NCBI GenBank assembly: GCA_965371445.1
Contig: CBDUYN010000135.1
Span: 1 to 29,018 of the forward strand
DNA length: 29,018 bases
Direction of reading: 5' to 3'
Origin: DASWIG01 sp965371445
Lineage (GTDB): Bacteria > Acidobacteriota > Thermoanaerobaculia > Multivoradales > J023
The position numbers were made by a program, and so were the translations under genes. Shown here piece by piece: positions 19,026 to 26,722 of the stretch. Position 1 is the stretch's first letter. Every line of letters starts with the position of its first letter. The notes under the pieces are model-generated. The model was not told where the DNA came from and ran no database searches. It was given only the letters and a program-made list of their open reading frames with translations.

Positions 19026-19754
19026 TTGAGCCAGGAAACCCATACAGGACCCTCGACGCCGGTGCCGAGCGACGCGGCGATCCTGGGGCTCGACAACGTC
19101 CCGCTGGAGCTGCCGCTGGCCGGCGTCGGCAGCCGTACGCTCGCCGCGATCGTCGACTACGCGGTGCTCCTCGTCGTCATCGGCCTGTGGTGGACCGCGG
19201 GGCTTTTGACCCTCTCGCTTTTCGACGTCGGCGAAGGCTGGACCCTGGCGCTTTTGACCCTGGGGTCTTTCTTCGTCCAGTGGGGCTACTTCACGGCGCT
19301 GGAGATCGCGATGCAGGGGCAGACCCCGGGGAAAAGCCTCCTCGACCTGCGCGTCGTGGGGCGTCACGGCGGACAGACCGGCAACGCGGCGATCGTGGTG
19401 CGCAACCTCGTGCGGGCGGTCGACGTGGCCTTCGGGATCCCGGCGATCGCCTTCGACGCCCGCTCGCGGCGCCTCGGCGACATGGCGGCCGGGACCCTGG
19501 TGGTCCACGAGGGCTCCGCCGCCGGGGAGACGGTGCTGCGGCGTCCGCCGGCGAGTTGGGGAGCGCATGAGATCGCGGTCGTCGAGAGCTTTCTCGCCCG
19601 CGCCGAGGAGATGGAGGCGCCGCGCGCCGCGCGCCTGGCGGCCCAGCTGGTGTCCTGGATCGAGCGCGAGGAGCCGGGCTTCGCCGCGGACGCGGCGGGC
19701 ACACAAGATCCGGTGGCAAGGCTTCGCCACCTGCTGGAGGCGGACGCGGCCTGA
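19026..19754 (+). CDS. RDD-family membrane protein
   Basis: 242 residues from a TTG start preceded by AAAGGAG four bases away; upstream in-frame ATGs would overlap the previous gene by about 90 bases. The RDD domain is seen as VGSRTLAAIVDYAVLLVVIGLWW (R and D of the name motif), then TM helices and QGQTPGKSLLDLRVVGRHGGQ, and RRLGDMAAGTLVVH at the end of the domain. The C-terminal ~65 residues form a cytoplasmic helical tail (AHEIAVVESFLARAEEMEAPRAARLAAQLV). RDD proteins are of unsettled function, some linked to ion exchange; here it opens the SpoIIM/DUF4129/DUF4350/MoxR/DUF58 cluster. The stop overlaps the next start by one base (TGATG), so translation is probably coupled. Confidence 0.9.
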   Translation: MSQETHTGPSTPVPSDAAILGLDNVPLELPLAGVGSRTLAAIVDYAVLLVVIGLWWTAGLLTLSLFDVGEGWTLALLTLGSFFVQWGYFTALEIAMQGQTPGKSLLDLRVVGRHGGQTGNAAIVVRNLVRAVDVAFGIPAIAFDARSRRLGDMAAGTLVVHEGSAAGETVLRRPPASWGAHEIAVVESFLARAEEMEAPRAARLAAQLVSWIEREEPGFAADAAGTQDPVARLRHLLEADAA

Positions 19755-20755
19755 TGGACTACGCGCGCTTCGAAAAGCTCCGGCGCCGGAGCGCCGAGGA
19801 GTTCGAACAGGCGCTCGGGGCCGCGCGCCGCCGGCCGGGCGCGCTCACCTACGACGCGCTCGAGGGCCTTGCGGTCCGCTACCGCCAGCTCCTCCACGAC
19901 CACGCGCTCGCCGCGGCGCGCTACCCCGGGACCTCGATCGCCCGCCGCCTGGAGCGCCTGGTGCTCGCCGGCACCCACTACCTGCAGCGGGACAAGGGCG
20001 AGAGCCTGCCGGGTCCCGTCCGTTTTCTGACCGCGCTTTTTCCTGCCGCCATCCACCGCGTCGCGCCCTTTATCGCGGTGACTTCCGCCCTTTTTGCCGC
20101 CGCGGCGCTTTTCGGCTTCTGCCTCGCCACGGTGGAGCCGGCGGTGGGCTCGGCCTTCCTCTCCCCGGAGATGATCGAAGGCCTGGAGCGTGGGGAGCTC
20201 TGGACCGAGTCGATTTTTGCCGTGACGCCGGGGTCCTACATGTCGTCGCGGATCGCCACCAACAACCTCTCGGTGGCGATCACCGCCTGGGCCGGCGGTG
20301 CCCTGGCAGGGCTCGGCGCCTTTTACGTCGTGCTCTTAAACGGCCTCATGCTTGGAGCGATTTTCGCCACCACGGCCCACTACTCGATGATCGACCGGCT
20401 CCTCGAGTTCGTCGCCGCTCACGGACCGCTCGAGATCAGCATGATCCTGGTCTCGGCTGCCGCCGGCCTCGCCGTGGGCACCTCGCTCGTGGTCGCCAGC
20501 GACCGGCCCCGCGCCGAGGTGGTCCGCGACGCTTCGCGCGACGCTCTGGTGGTGCTCGCCGGATGCCTGCCGTGGATTCTGCTCCTCGGGTTCGTCGAAG
20601 GCTTCATCTCGCCGGCCGAGCTCGAGCCGGCGTTCAAAGCGGCGCTCGGGATCCTCCTGGAGGTGCTTTTCCTGAGCGTTGCCTGGCGTCCGCTCGCCCC
20701 GGCCGAAGAGCGCGCCGCGTGGCGGAGGGCGAGGAAAGGGGCGACGGCACCGTGA
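19754..20755 (+). CDS. SpoIIM-like (stage II sporulation protein M family) membrane protein
   Basis: 333 residues. An N-terminal cytoplasmic helical part (MDYARFEKLRRRSAEEFEQAL...YDALEGLAVRYRQLLHDHALA) is followed by about five membrane helices. Family-type segments are VTPGSYMSSRIATNNLSVAITAWAGGALAGLGAFYVVLLNGLMLGAIF and, near the C-terminus, DALVVLAGCLPWILLLGFVEGFISP. In spore-formers SpoIIM takes part in forespore engulfment. In non-sporulating bacteria the family sits next to RDD, MoxR and DUF58 genes, as here, where it is thought to be part of an envelope-associated membrane complex. The start ATG overlaps the RDD stop and the stop overlaps the next gene's GTG start. Confidence 0.88.
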   Translation: MDYARFEKLRRRSAEEFEQALGAARRRPGALTYDALEGLAVRYRQLLHDHALAAARYPGTSIARRLERLVLAGTHYLQRDKGESLPGPVRFLTALFPAAIHRVAPFIAVTSALFAAAALFGFCLATVEPAVGSAFLSPEMIEGLERGELWTESIFAVTPGSYMSSRIATNNLSVAITAWAGGALAGLGAFYVVLLNGLMLGAIFATTAHYSMIDRLLEFVAAHGPLEISMILVSAAAGLAVGTSLVVASDRPRAEVVRDASRDALVVLAGCLPWILLLGFVEGFISPAELEPAFKAALGILLEVLFLSVAWRPLAPAEERAAWRRARKGATAP

Positions 20756-21630
20756 ACGAGCTCGACCTGATCCCCTTCCGCACCTTGATCGACCGTGTGG
20801 TCGTGCCGGCACGGCGTCACCTCAGGACCACCCTTCTGCCGGTGGCGCTGCCGGTGATGGCCGGGAGCCTGGCGGTGGCGCTCGCGCAGATCGCCTGGTT
20901 CGACGTCATGCTCGACCCCGACCCCGATCCCGACGCGGCGGCGGCCTTCCTCGGCGCCGGCTGCGCTTTCATGGGTCTGTCGTTCCTCATGCTCGCGGTC
21001 TACGGCCTGGCCTTCGCGGCGCTCACGGTCGCCGCGGTCGACGCCGTGGCCTCGCGGCCGGTGTCGATGGGCCGCGCCTGGGCCTTCGTCGTCCAGCCGC
21101 GGGTGCTCCTGGGCCTCGTGCTCCTGGGCCTGGCCTACTTCGGCAGCACCATGATGTGCCTCGTACCGGCGCTCTACGTCGTCCCGTTGCTGGCTTTCGT
21201 CGTACCCGCCATGGCCGACGAGGGGCTGACGGCCGGCGCCGCTTTCCGGCGCAGCGTCGAGCTGATGCACTGGAACCCCACCCGGCGTTTCGGCCGCAGC
21301 CCCTGGCTCCAGACCTTCCTCCTGATGCTGGTGGGGCTGATCGTCAACTACGCCGCCAACCTGCTCGTCCAGCTCCCCTTCGTCCTCGCACAGCAGGTCC
21401 TGATGCTGCGCCAGACCTTCTCCGGCGAAGCCGCCACCATGGAGGAGATGGTCTCGGTGCTCTGGCTCCAGGTCCCGGCGGTCGTCCTGGGATCGGTGGC
21501 GACGGCAGTGGCCTGGCTCTACACCGCCTTCGGGCTAGCGATTCTCTTCCGGGAGGTGAGGCGCCGCAAGGAGGCGCCGGATCTCGAGGAGGCCGTCGAC
21601 GAGCTCACCGGCGCGGCAGCGGTGCCATGA
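20752..21630 (+). CDS. Unrecognised polytopic membrane protein in the MoxR/DUF58 cluster
   Basis: 292 residues from a GTG that overlaps the SpoIIM-like stop (GTGA), with AAAGG about ten bases upstream. It has roughly five to six hydrophobic helices (TTLLPVALPVMAGSLAVALA; MGLSFLMLAVYGLAFAALTV; LLGLVLLGLAYFG; VPALYVVPLLAFVVPAM; two C-terminal helices). The first loop carries an unusual DPDPDPDA run, and a cytoplasmic loop reads SVELMHWNPTRRFGRSPW. The layout is like membrane domains found beside glycerophosphodiesterases or DUF-type 'membrane domain' proteins, but I cannot name the family. The C-terminal tail is acidic (EAPDLEEAVDELTG). It is embedded among the coupled genes, so it probably belongs to the same complex. 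The stop overlaps the next start (ATGA). Confidence 0.85.
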   Translation: MNELDLIPFRTLIDRVVVPARRHLRTTLLPVALPVMAGSLAVALAQIAWFDVMLDPDPDPDAAAAFLGAGCAFMGLSFLMLAVYGLAFAALTVAAVDAVASRPVSMGRAWAFVVQPRVLLGLVLLGLAYFGSTMMCLVPALYVVPLLAFVVPAMADEGLTAGAAFRRSVELMHWNPTRRFGRSPWLQTFLLMLVGLIVNYAANLLVQLPFVLAQQVLMLRQTFSGEAATMEEMVSVLWLQVPAVVLGSVATAVAWLYTAFGLAILFREVRRRKEAPDLEEAVDELTGAAAVP

Positions 21631-22322
21631 AGGTCCGGACCCTTCTCCGGAGCGCCCTCCTCCTGGGTGCGGCCGTGGCCTCGATGGCGGCCACGCCGCC
21701 CGAGAGCCCGCAACCGGCGGCGGCGGATCGCGTCGAGCTGGCCGAGGTCGTCCAGGAGGCCGGCGTCGCTACGGCGCCGGCCTCGCCCGGCTGGAGCTCC
21801 TACCTGAAAGACCTCGGAGTCGCCTTCGTCTTTTTCCTTGCGCGGCTCTTCGAGGGGTTCGATCCGCAGGTCGGGCCGGCCATCGTCTCTTTCAGCGTGA
21901 TCGGCGCCAGGATCCTCTTCCTCCTGACAGCCGCCCTGCTCGGCTTTCTCCTGGTGCGTTGGCTCGTCCGTCGCCTCCGTCCCCACGAGGTTGCCGGGCC
22001 GAGCGTCCGGACGCTTCCGGGGACGGCCGCGCAGGACGCCGAGGGGCGCTCGTCCGACGAGTGGGCGGCTCGCCTCGAGGGCCACCTGGCCGCGGGCGAG
22101 GTGGCGGCGGCCTGTGAAGCCCTGTGGTGGTGGCTCGCACGGTCCCTTCTGAGCGCGCCGGTCGAGGCGTCGTGGACCAGCCGCGAGCTTCTCTCCCATG
22201 CCGGCCGGAACGACTTGAAGGCGAGCGTTCGCATCCTCGACCGCCTGATCTACGGCGCGACGGAACCCAGCCCCGACGACGTCCACCGCCTCTGGGGCGA
22301 GCTGCGGGAAGCGCTGGCATGA
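21627..22322 (+). CDS. DUF4129-domain protein
   Basis: 231 residues. A signal-like N-terminus (MKVRTLLRSALLLGAAVASMAAT), an extracytoplasmic stretch of ~60 residues, and a transmembrane helix around 90-115 (ARILFLLTAALLGFLLVRWLV) place the C-terminus in the cytoplasm. The last ~90 residues have the DUF4129 pattern: WAARLEGHLAAGEVAAACEALWWWLAR, then SWTSRELLSHAGRNDLKASV and LDRLIYGATEPSPDDVHRLWGEL. Longer relatives carry transglutaminase domains; this one does not. Coupled to both neighbours by four-base ATGA overlaps. The DUF4129 domain regularly occurs with MoxR/DUF58 genes and is considered a membrane-complex component. Confidence 0.85.
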   Translation: MKVRTLLRSALLLGAAVASMAATPPESPQPAAADRVELAEVVQEAGVATAPASPGWSSYLKDLGVAFVFFLARLFEGFDPQVGPAIVSFSVIGARILFLLTAALLGFLLVRWLVRRLRPHEVAGPSVRTLPGTAAQDAEGRSSDEWAARLEGHLAAGEVAAACEALWWWLARSLLSAPVEASWTSRELLSHAGRNDLKASVRILDRLIYGATEPSPDDVHRLWGELREALA

Positions 22323-23425
22323 GCAGCACGGTCCGGAGACGCCGCTCGTTCTGGGGCTGGACGCTCTTCGCCCTCCTGGCACTCGCCGTGACGGTGGCCT
22401 TCGGGTTGGGCGGATCCGGCGCCGGGCCGAGCTCCTTGGGCCGCGGCAGCGGCGGCTGGCTCGCCGCCCGCCTCTATCTGGAGCGCCGCGGCGCCGAGGT
22501 CGAGATCCGGGACAAGCCGCTCGACGTGCCGGGGACGAGCTCCGACGCCGCCGTCTGGGTCCTTGCCCTGCCGTTCGAGAAGCGCCTCGGCGACGAGGAG
22601 GCCGAGGCCCTTCACGGCCATCTGCGTGCCGGCGGCACGGTTCTGGTCGCCTACCCGCGGCGCATCGCTCTGTTCCTGAACCTCGGAGTGCTCGACGCGC
22701 TGGGCCTCGCCGTCGCCAGCGGCCCGGAGCTCCCGCCGCTCGCGCCTTGGCGCTGGTGGAGCTACCACCGCGAGAGGTGGCTCCTGCCAGCCGAGGACGA
22801 TTGGAGCACCGAGGTACCCGCCACGCCGCCGGAGCTCGCCGTCGCCGCGTGCCGGCAACCGCCGGAGCCGCCCTCGCGGGCCCGGATCCTCTACCAACAT
22901 GGCGGCGAGCCGCTCGTCTACACGTATCGACTTCACCACGGCCGCGTGGTCGTGATGCCGGCCGACGTCCTCTCGAACGGTTTCCTCCTCGACGCCGGCA
23001 ACGCCGACTTCCTCGAGACGCTCCTCGCCTGGCTCGGGCCGGAGTGGAGCTTCGACGAGTACCACCATGGCCTGGTCGATCCCGACTTTGCCACCTCGTC
23101 GCGGCGTTCCGGCTTCGCCTGGGACCTCTTCATGGCCCACCTGGCGCTGATCTACGTCCTGGCGCTCGTGGCGCTCGTGCGCCGCTTCGGTCCGGCATGG
23201 CGCGAGCCGCCGGTCGAGGCGGGCTCGACGGCCGCCTTTCTCCGCAACCTGGGGGCGCTGCACCGCGAGCTCGGTCATTGGGACGACGCGGCACGCCTCC
23301 TCGTAGAACGCAGCCGGGCCCTCGACCCGAGCGTCGGCGAGGTCGAGGTGCCGGCCGTGGTGCGCGGAGCCGAGCTCGTGGCGCTCGGCCGCCGTCTGGC
23401 GTCAAGCCGCCACGTCTCTTCGTAG
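22319..23425 (+). CDS. DUF4350-domain membrane protein
   Basis: 368 residues. An N-terminal membrane anchor (RSFWGWTLFALLALAVTVAFGLG) is followed by the DUF4350 region SLGRGSGGWLAARLYLERRGAEVEIRDKPLDVP and AVWVLALP...LHGHLRAGGTVLVAY, a glutamine-amidotransferase-like Rossmann fold without an evident catalytic Cys. GRVVVMPADVLSNGFLLDAGNADFLETLL continues it. A second membrane helix (LFMAHLALIYVLALVALVRRF, about 265-287) leads to a helical cytoplasmic tail with RELGHWDDAARLLVERSRALD. It is the last gene of the coupled run. The stop codon lies inside one arm of the perfect inverted repeat at 23413-23455. Family function is unknown; the association with MoxR/DUF58 is recurrent. Confidence 0.85.
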   Translation: MSSTVRRRRSFWGWTLFALLALAVTVAFGLGGSGAGPSSLGRGSGGWLAARLYLERRGAEVEIRDKPLDVPGTSSDAAVWVLALPFEKRLGDEEAEALHGHLRAGGTVLVAYPRRIALFLNLGVLDALGLAVASGPELPPLAPWRWWSYHRERWLLPAEDDWSTEVPATPPELAVAACRQPPEPPSRARILYQHGGEPLVYTYRLHHGRVVVMPADVLSNGFLLDAGNADFLETLLAWLGPEWSFDEYHHGLVDPDFATSSRRSGFAWDLFMAHLALIYVLALVALVRRFGPAWREPPVEAGSTAAFLRNLGALHRELGHWDDAARLLVERSRALDPSVGEVEVPAVVRGAELVALGRRLASSRHVSS

Positions 23426-23455
23426 GTTGAGCTCCGCCTGACCTACGAAGAGACG
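23413..23455. terminator. Perfect 15-bp inverted repeat between convergent genes (bidirectional terminator candidate)
   Basis: CGTCTCTTCGTAGGT (23413-23427) and its exact reverse complement ACCTACGAAGAGACG (23441-23455) are separated by a 13-base loop. It lies where the DUF4350 gene (+) and the basic-tail gene (-) converge, and the DUF4350 TAG stop is within the left arm. No T-run follows on either strand, so it is not a textbook intrinsic terminator, but its length and position fit transcript termination or mRNA 3'-end protection for both genes. Confidence 0.65.
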
Positions 23456-23457
23456 GA

Positions 23458-24216
23458 CTACCGGCGCCGGGTCCTTGCCGCCGTACGGCGCGGCCGTCCG
23501 GCCTTGGCCTTCCCCGGTGCCGCCTCCGGCTCCGCGGTGTCGTCCGAGTACTGGGCGGTGTCGCGCGGAGCCACCTCCTGGCGCCGTTCCTTGCGCCCCA
23601 GGAGCACCTCCGGGATCACGTCCCCCATCTTGCGCCGGTCGTCCAGGAAGACGTTGCGAATCGCCAGCGCCTGGCCGGCGATCTGGTCCATCGCGGGATC
23701 CTCCGCGCTCTCCAGCGAGGAGAGCTTGTAGAGGCTGTCGAGGATGGCGCGGTTGACCGGGTTGTCCTGTCCCTTTCCCTTGTCGAGGTGCTTGCCCAGG
23801 GCGTTGAGCTCGGCGAGCGAGATTGGGTGGAGGCGGTAGCCGTCCCTGGGCGTCGTGTAGATGGCCCGCAAGGCCCCGAGAATCACCGAGAGGTTGATCG
23901 GCGAGATCTCGCCCTTGGGCCAGTCCACGAGCATCTTGAAGATGTGCCGGAGGAGGTCGGCGTTGGGCTGGACCCCCGAGAGCATCTCGAAGGGATCCTG
24001 CTTGCCGACCAAAGCCTCGACGACCCAGCGGTTCCGGATCTCGAGGATGGACAGGAACACCGGGCAGCTCTCCGGCGTGACGCCGACGCTCGCCATGTAC
24101 CGGGCGTAGGCGATCGCCGCCTCCACGGCCTCCTCGCTGCGGCATTCGAAGATCCTTTGCAGAGAGGCGATTTCCAGGTCGTTGACTCGAGTATCGATCC
24201 AGGCGTTGTTCTCCAC
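23458..24216 (-). CDS. Uncharacterised helical protein with basic GRPRR-type tail
   Basis: 252 residues from a GTG start with AGGGGA about nine bases upstream. No signal peptide or membrane helix; I do not recognise the family. The first ~190 residues are predicted helical and of ordinary composition (DLEIASLQRIFECRSEEAVEAAIAYARYMASVG; LLRHIFKMLVDWPKGEISPINLSVILGALRAIY; AQALAIRNVFLDDRRKMGDVIP-like). The last ~50 residues are charged and disordered, ending in KAKAGRPRRTAARTRRR, a GRP core in a basic context that resembles an AT-hook or histone-H1-like tail. It could bind DNA, RNA or acidic membranes. The gene splits the MoxR/DUF58 cluster: it is convergent with DUF4350 and divergent from MoxR, sharing the 24217-24424 region. 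Confidence 0.82.
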   Translation of the reverse strand: MENNAWIDTRVNDLEIASLQRIFECRSEEAVEAAIAYARYMASVGVTPESCPVFLSILEIRNRWVVEALVGKQDPFEMLSGVQPNADLLRHIFKMLVDWPKGEISPINLSVILGALRAIYTTPRDGYRLHPISLAELNALGKHLDKGKGQDNPVNRAILDSLYKLSSLESAEDPAMDQIAGQALAIRNVFLDDRRKMGDVIPEVLLGRKERRQEVAPRDTAQYSDDTAEPEAAPGKAKAGRPRRTAARTRRR

Positions 24217-24424
24217 CGTTACTGTCCCCTACTAGAGTTGGTCCGATAGGCGATTCCTGGATCGTACCCGGTGCGCGCCGGAGGAGCAAGCCCGGATTTT
24301 CTCCTCGCCCTCCTGGAGCCGCGGTCTCGGCAGGCGTTGGGCTTGCATTCGAGGCCGGGACCCCCCAGAATCGAGCGCCAGGCCCCGGACCGGCAGGACG
24401 AACCGCGGAGGAGGAGAGCGACCC
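24217..24424. promoter_or_regulatory. Divergent promoter region of the basic-tail gene and moxR-type gene
   Basis: 208 bases between two divergent starts, so both promoters must lie here. For the rightward gene a weak pair TTGCAT (24343-24348) and CAGAAT (24366-24371), 17 bases apart, is the best candidate; no good pair is seen leftward. The rightward ribosome binding site GGAGGAGGAG (24407-24416) is very strong. The basic-tail protein encoded next door could be a regulator of this region, but that is a guess. Confidence 0.35.
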
Positions 24425-25393
24425 ATGACGAGAGAAACCGGCGAGCTCCTACCCCTCGTCGAGAAGGTCCTTGCCGCTCTCGAGGAGCGGGTGTTGGGCC
24501 AGCGGGGAGCCTGCGAGGCGCTGCTGGCGACCTACATGGCCGGAGGGCACGCGCTGCTCGAAGGCGTCCCCGGGATCGGCAAGACACTCCTCGCCCGGAC
24601 CTTTGCAGCGCGCCTGGGCCTTGATTTCCAGCGCGTCCAGTTCACCCCGGACCTGATGCCGACCGACATCATCGGCACCAACGTCTTCGACCAGGAGTCG
24701 GGGACATTTCGCCTGGTGCGCGGCCCGGTCTTCACCCAGATCCTGATGGCCGACGAGATCAACCGGACGCCGCCGAAGACCCAGTCGGCGCTGCTCGAAG
24801 CCATGCAGGAGGACCAGGTGACGATCGACGGCGAGCGGCACCCGCTCGACGAGGGTTTCTTCGTCGTCGCCACGCAGAATCCCATCGAGCTTGAAGGCAC
24901 CTATCCGCTTCCGGAGGCCCAGCTCGACCGCTTCCTGACCCGGATCGAGATGGCGCTGCCGCCTCCCGAGAGCGAAGTCGAGCTCTACCGCCGGGCGGTG
25001 AGCGGGGACAGGGGGAGCTGGGGCCTCGGCTCGCCCGAGGACGTTCCCGCGGTCGTGACGGCGGAGGAGGCGCGGGCGCTGCGCCGCGGCGGCGAGCGCG
25101 TCCACGTGGCCGAGGAGCTCCTGCTCTACCTGGCGGAGCTCGCCGCCGCGGTCCGTGCCTCGGAGCACCTGGAGCTTGGGATCAGCCCGCGCGGCGGTCT
25201 GGCCCTTCTCGCGACGGGGCGTGCCGCGGCGCTCGTCGAAGGACGCGACTACCTCGTGCCCGACGACTTCAAGCGCTTCCTGGTCCCCTGCTGGGGGCAC
25301 CGGCTCCTGCTGACCGCCGAGGCCGAGCTCGAGGGGCACAGCGCGCGGCGTATCCTGGAGAGGGTGGCCGGCGAGGTCGAGGTCCCGAAGTAG
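24425..25393 (+). CDS. MoxR-family AAA+ ATPase
   Basis: 322 residues. The AAA+ core shows Walker A GVPGIGKT (47-54), Walker B ILMADEINR (D110, E111), sensor 1 VVATQNP (147-153), the MoxR-typical GTYPLPEAQLDRF after it, and the sensor-2-like region LGISPRGGLALL. MoxR proteins are chaperone-like ATPases that activate or assemble partner proteins, very often a vWA-domain DUF58 partner encoded next to them, as is the case here 13 bases downstream. The start ATG has a GGAGGAGGAG ribosome binding site eight bases before it. It opens the second half of the cluster that began with the RDD gene at 19026. Confidence 0.95.
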   Translation: MTRETGELLPLVEKVLAALEERVLGQRGACEALLATYMAGGHALLEGVPGIGKTLLARTFAARLGLDFQRVQFTPDLMPTDIIGTNVFDQESGTFRLVRGPVFTQILMADEINRTPPKTQSALLEAMQEDQVTIDGERHPLDEGFFVVATQNPIELEGTYPLPEAQLDRFLTRIEMALPPPESEVELYRRAVSGDRGSWGLGSPEDVPAVVTAEEARALRRGGERVHVAEELLLYLAELAAAVRASEHLELGISPRGGLALLATGRAAALVEGRDYLVPDDFKRFLVPCWGHRLLLTAEAELEGHSARRILERVAGEVEVPK

Positions 25394-25406
25394 GAAAGGC
25401 CTCCCG

Positions 25407-26699
25407 ATGCCCTCGGCGAGAGTCTTCTACCTCCTGGTCTTCACCACGCTCTTGGGTGTGGCCGGGGTCCTCCGGCCCTGGGTGGCGCAGGTCGCCCTGG
25501 CGCTCGACGTCGGGATCGTCGCCGCGTTCGCCTACGACTACCTACGGCTGCGCCGCGTCTCGCTCTTCGCCGAGCGGCGCTGGCCGCCGCTGCTGGTACA
25601 GGGGGCCCCGTCCGAGGTCGAGGTGGAGCTGCACACCGAAGAGCCCCGGGGCTTGACCCTGCGGCTGCGCGAGGCGCTCCACCCGGGCGTCGCCGCCGCG
25701 CCCGAGCGCACGGACTGTGCGCTGCCGGCGAAAGGACGGCTGGCCTGGACCTACCGGATCCGTCCGCGCCGGCGCGGCGAGCACCAGGTCGGACCGCTGA
25801 CGGCGCGTATCCTGGGACCCTGGCGGCTGGCCTGGCGGGAACGCGAGCTCCTCGCGGCCGAGCCGCGCCGCGTCTATCCGCAGGTCCGCTGGGAAGGCAA
25901 GGTCGGCCACTTGCTGCTCCTGGCCCACCGTCATGCCCTGGGCGGCAATCCCCAACGCCTCCAGGGCCTCGGACGCGAGCCCTACGGCGTGCGCGAGTAC
26001 CTGCCGGGCGATCCGCCCAACAAGATCCACTGGAAGGCGACGGCGCGCCACGGCAGGCTCGTGACCCGGGAGGAGACCTGGGAACGCGGCGCGCGCCTCC
26101 TGATCCTCCTCGACTGCGCCCGCTCGATGACCGGCCTCGACGGCGAGCGCTCGAAGCTCGACCATGCCCTGGCGGCGGCCCTGGCGCTGACCCGCGTGGC
26201 GGTCTCGCGCGGCGACCGGGTGAGCGTCCTCGCTTTTTCCGACCGGATCGAACGTACGATACGCCTTCACGGCGGCCAGCGCGCCATCCATACGGCCTAC
26301 GGAGGTCTCTACGACCTGGAAGCGCGACGCTCGGAGCCCGCCTTCGACGTGGCAGCCGAGGCCGCCGCAGAGCTCGAGTCGCGGCGTTCGACGGTGGTCT
26401 TCTTCACGTCGGTCGTCGACCTCGCCGCCGCCGAGCTGCTGCGCGAGGCGGTGCTGCGCCTGGAGCGGCGTCACCGGCCCATTCTCCTGAACCTCGAGGA
26501 CCCGGAGCTCGTCGCCCTCGCGCGAGGGAGACCCGACACCGAGGACGACGTTTTTGCCAAGGTGGCGGCGCTGGAGATCTTGCTGGCCAACCGCAGGCTC
26601 GGGAAGCGCCTGCGCCACGCCGGCATCCGCGTCGTCAACACTTCGGCCGACCGCCTGGCTCTCGAAGCCCTCGAAGCCTATCTGGCCATGTTCCGCTAG
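25407..26699 (+). CDS. DUF58 protein (vWA-like partner of MoxR)
   Basis: 430 residues with two N-terminal hydrophobic helices (FYLLVFTTLLGVAGVL and VALALDVGIVAAFAYDYL), a beta-rich extracellular or juxtamembrane part, then the DUF58 signature LGREPYGVREYLPGDPPNKIHWKATAR (about 188-214). It is followed by a vWA-like fold starting LLILLDCARSM. The MIDAS-type motif reads D236CARS240, so the first Ser of the usual DxSxS is Ala; metal binding may be weaker or differ. The C-terminal half (RGDRVSVLAFSDRIERTI; STVVFFTSVVDLAAAELL) completes the vWA domain. AAAGG lies seven bases before the ATG. MoxR is expected to act on this protein. The next gene begins 23 bases downstream. Confidence 0.92.
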   Translation: MPSARVFYLLVFTTLLGVAGVLRPWVAQVALALDVGIVAAFAYDYLRLRRVSLFAERRWPPLLVQGAPSEVEVELHTEEPRGLTLRLREALHPGVAAAPERTDCALPAKGRLAWTYRIRPRRRGEHQVGPLTARILGPWRLAWRERELLAAEPRRVYPQVRWEGKVGHLLLLAHRHALGGNPQRLQGLGREPYGVREYLPGDPPNKIHWKATARHGRLVTREETWERGARLLILLDCARSMTGLDGERSKLDHALAAALALTRVAVSRGDRVSVLAFSDRIERTIRLHGGQRAIHTAYGGLYDLEARRSEPAFDVAAEAAAELESRRSTVVFFTSVVDLAAAELLREAVLRLERRHRPILLNLEDPELVALARGRPDTEDDVFAKVAALEILLANRRLGKRLRHAGIRVVNTSADRLALEALEAYLAMFR

Positions 26700-26722
26700 G
26701 CCCTGAGCCTCCAGGAGAGTCG

